Below, piece by piece: positions 62,910 to 64,000 of a stretch of DNA of 64,000 nt (its first letter is position 1; each line of letters starts with the position of its first letter). The notes beneath the pieces are model-generated. The model ran no database searches and had not been told where the DNA came from. It was given only the letters and a program-made list of their open reading frames with translations. Made by a program: the position numbers and the translations under genes. This DNA comes from Tardiphaga sp. P9-11 (GTDB lineage: Bacteria; Pseudomonadota; Alphaproteobacteria; Rhizobiales; Xanthobacteraceae): assembly GCF_008329525.1 (NCBI RefSeq), contig NZ_NPKQ01000008.1, forward strand, positions 124,001 to 188,000, read 5' to 3'.

Positions 62910-64000
62910 TTACGGCCGTTCCATCTTGCAGGTGGTCGGCAGCATCGTGTCCTTGGTGTCGACCTTCGCGGCGAGCTTCCAGCCCCAGCCGGTGTTTTCC
63001 TCGTCGAACGGCTCCTTTTCGGTGCGTTCGCCGAAGGACGAGATGTAAATGGGCTGGAAGAACTGGTGGTCGTCCTTGCGCATGACGCCATCGCCGCCGT
63101 TGAAGACCTCGAACTTCGCATCTTCCAGCGCCTGCGCGACCTTCACCGGCTCAAGCGATTTCGCCTTCTCGGCAGCGGCTGCGAACATCCGCATTTCGTT
63201 CACTGCGCGCGGATACCACAGGCTAAGATTGACCTTGGCGCGGAAGGTCTTTTCGAAGTCCGCCGACGTCTTGTGGTCGATATTGGCGAAGCCTTCCGTG
63301 ATCTGGAAAACCTGATGGTTGAGACCCGTCTGCTTGATGGCGGTCGGGCCGCCGGCACCGCCGGCATAATAGGTGTACCAGTTGACCTTCAGGCCGGCAT
63401 CAGCCGCAGCCTTCAGCAGCAGCGCGATGTCCTGGCCCCAGTTGCCGGTGACGACGCTGTCGGCGCCCGACGCCTTGATCTTCGCGATATAGGGCGCGAA
63501 GTCGGTGATCTTGAGCAGCGGATGCAGCTCGTCGCCGACGATCTCAACATCAGCGCGTTTGGTTTTGAGCATAGCGCGCGCCTGCGTGCGCACCGACTGA
63601 CCAAAAGAATAGTCCTGATTGATCAAGTACACTTTCTTGATGCTCGGCGTGGTCTTCATGTAGTTGGTCAGCGCCTCCATCTTGATGTCGGAGCTCGCGT
63701 CCCAGCGGAAATGATAGAAGCTGCACTTCTCGTTGGTGAGGACCGGATCGACGGCAGCATAGTTGAAGTACAGGACTTCTTTGCCCGGATTGCGTTCGTT
63801 GTATTTGGTGACGAAGTCGGTCAGCGCGCCGGCGACGGACGAGCCGTTGCCCTGGGTGAGGTAGCGCACGCCACTGTCAATCGCCTTCTGCGCCTGGATC
63901 AGGCTCTCCTGCGGATTGGTCTTGTTGTCGAGCGGGACAATTTCGACCTTCTTGCCGAGGATGCCGCCCTTGGCATTCAATTCTTCGGCCAGGAACTGGA
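62910..64000 (-). CDS. Periplasmic binding protein of Liv-type transporter (operon 2), 5' end outside the window
   Basis: At least 363 codons, open to the right edge, so the signal peptide and true start are missing. The frame continues without a stop upstream of codon 63980 (QFLAEELNAKGGILGKKVEI). It is a type I periplasmic binding fold: DNKTNPQESLIQAQKAID, YLINQDYSFGQSVRTQARAM, SGADSVVTGNWGQDIALLLK and YYAGGAGGPTAIKQTG. It should deliver an amino acid or similar ligand to the operon 2 permease. Confidence 0.92.
   Translation of the reverse strand, partial: QFLAEELNAKGGILGKKVEIVPLDNKTNPQESLIQAQKAIDSGVRYLTQGNGSSVAGALTDFVTKYNERNPGKEVLYFNYAAVDPVLTNEKCSFYHFRWDASSDIKMEALTNYMKTTPSIKKVYLINQDYSFGQSVRTQARAMLKTKRADVEIVGDELHPLLKITDFAPYIAKIKASGADSVVTGNWGQDIALLLKAAADAGLKVNWYTYYAGGAGGPTAIKQTGLNHQVFQITEGFANIDHKTSADFEKTFRAKVNLSLWYPRAVNEMRMFAAAAEKAKSLEPVKVAQALEDAKFEVFNGGDGVMRKDDHQFFQPIYISSFGERTEKEPFDEENTGWGWKLAAKVDTKDTMLPTTCKMERP

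Noticed and set aside
61768-64000. Urea (Urt) transporter identity for Liv operon 2
   Set aside because: The binding-protein sequence does not show UrtA features that I recognise, and no urease genes are nearby.

Overview
The window looks like a chromosomal segment of an alphaproteobacterium of the Bradyrhizobium/Rhodopseudomonas group. The flanks are GC-rich, two branched-chain-amino-acid-type (Liv) ABC operons sit close together, the intergenic palindromic repeats are of the kind common in these genomes, and an amino acid:[carrier protein] ligase cluster of the type first characterised from Bradyrhizobium japonicum is present. The genus is inference. No rRNA, tRNA, CRISPR array or phage module was recognised.

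Region 1 (82-8055) is a compact cryptic biosynthetic cluster. A tandem alpha/beta hydrolase is divergent from a tight five-gene operon: carrier protein, acyl-CoA-dehydrogenase-like flavoprotein, class-II-synthetase-like amino acid:[carrier protein] ligase, a DUF1839 protein and a GH2 beta-mannosidase-like enzyme. The likely logic is amino acid activation, loading on a phosphopantetheine arm, possible oxidation, then transfer to an unknown acceptor. The DUF1839 protein is proposed here as the transferase. This is the strongest candidate for an undescribed system.

Region 2 (8222-28190) holds a deleted glycosyltransferase, a CoA transferase, and then, on the minus strand, a lower-GC set of surface-polysaccharide genes: large membrane proteins, an acyltransferase, two paralogous coiled-coil proteins, a lipoprotein, four glycosyltransferases, a perosamine-synthase-like aminotransferase, a PglD-type N-acetyltransferase and an FkbM-like methyltransferase. 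Decayed IS3 and IS5 fragments lie within and at the end of it.

Region 3 (28325-35649) is a tightly coupled plus-strand operon. Glucose-1-phosphate cytidylyltransferase, CDP-glucose 4,6-dehydratase, the PLP/[2Fe-2S] 3-dehydratase RfbH, a ThDP enzyme resembling YerE and a short-chain reductase together predict a CDP-3,6-dideoxyhexose carrying a two-carbon branch (yersiniose type). The last two genes, GtrA and GtrB, could load that sugar on undecaprenyl phosphate and flip it. A convergent GT-C-like membrane protein may be the periplasmic transferase.

Region 4 (35899-48536) carries an ABC O-antigen exporter (wzt, wzm), two mannosyl/rhamnosyl-type GT4 enzymes, GDP-mannose 4,6-dehydratase with a paralogue, a decayed IS701-family element, an SDR protein and an AGE-family sugar epimerase. 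Gmd supplies the substrate that the perosamine pathway of region 2 needs, so the two regions probably build one glycan.

Region 5 (48550-64000) is ordinary metabolism: GtrA protein, PaaK-like CoA ligase, VTT-domain membrane protein, a first Liv-type operon with an acyl-CoA synthetase embedded in it, a Crp/Fnr regulator, and a second Liv-type operon whose binding-protein gene runs off the right end.
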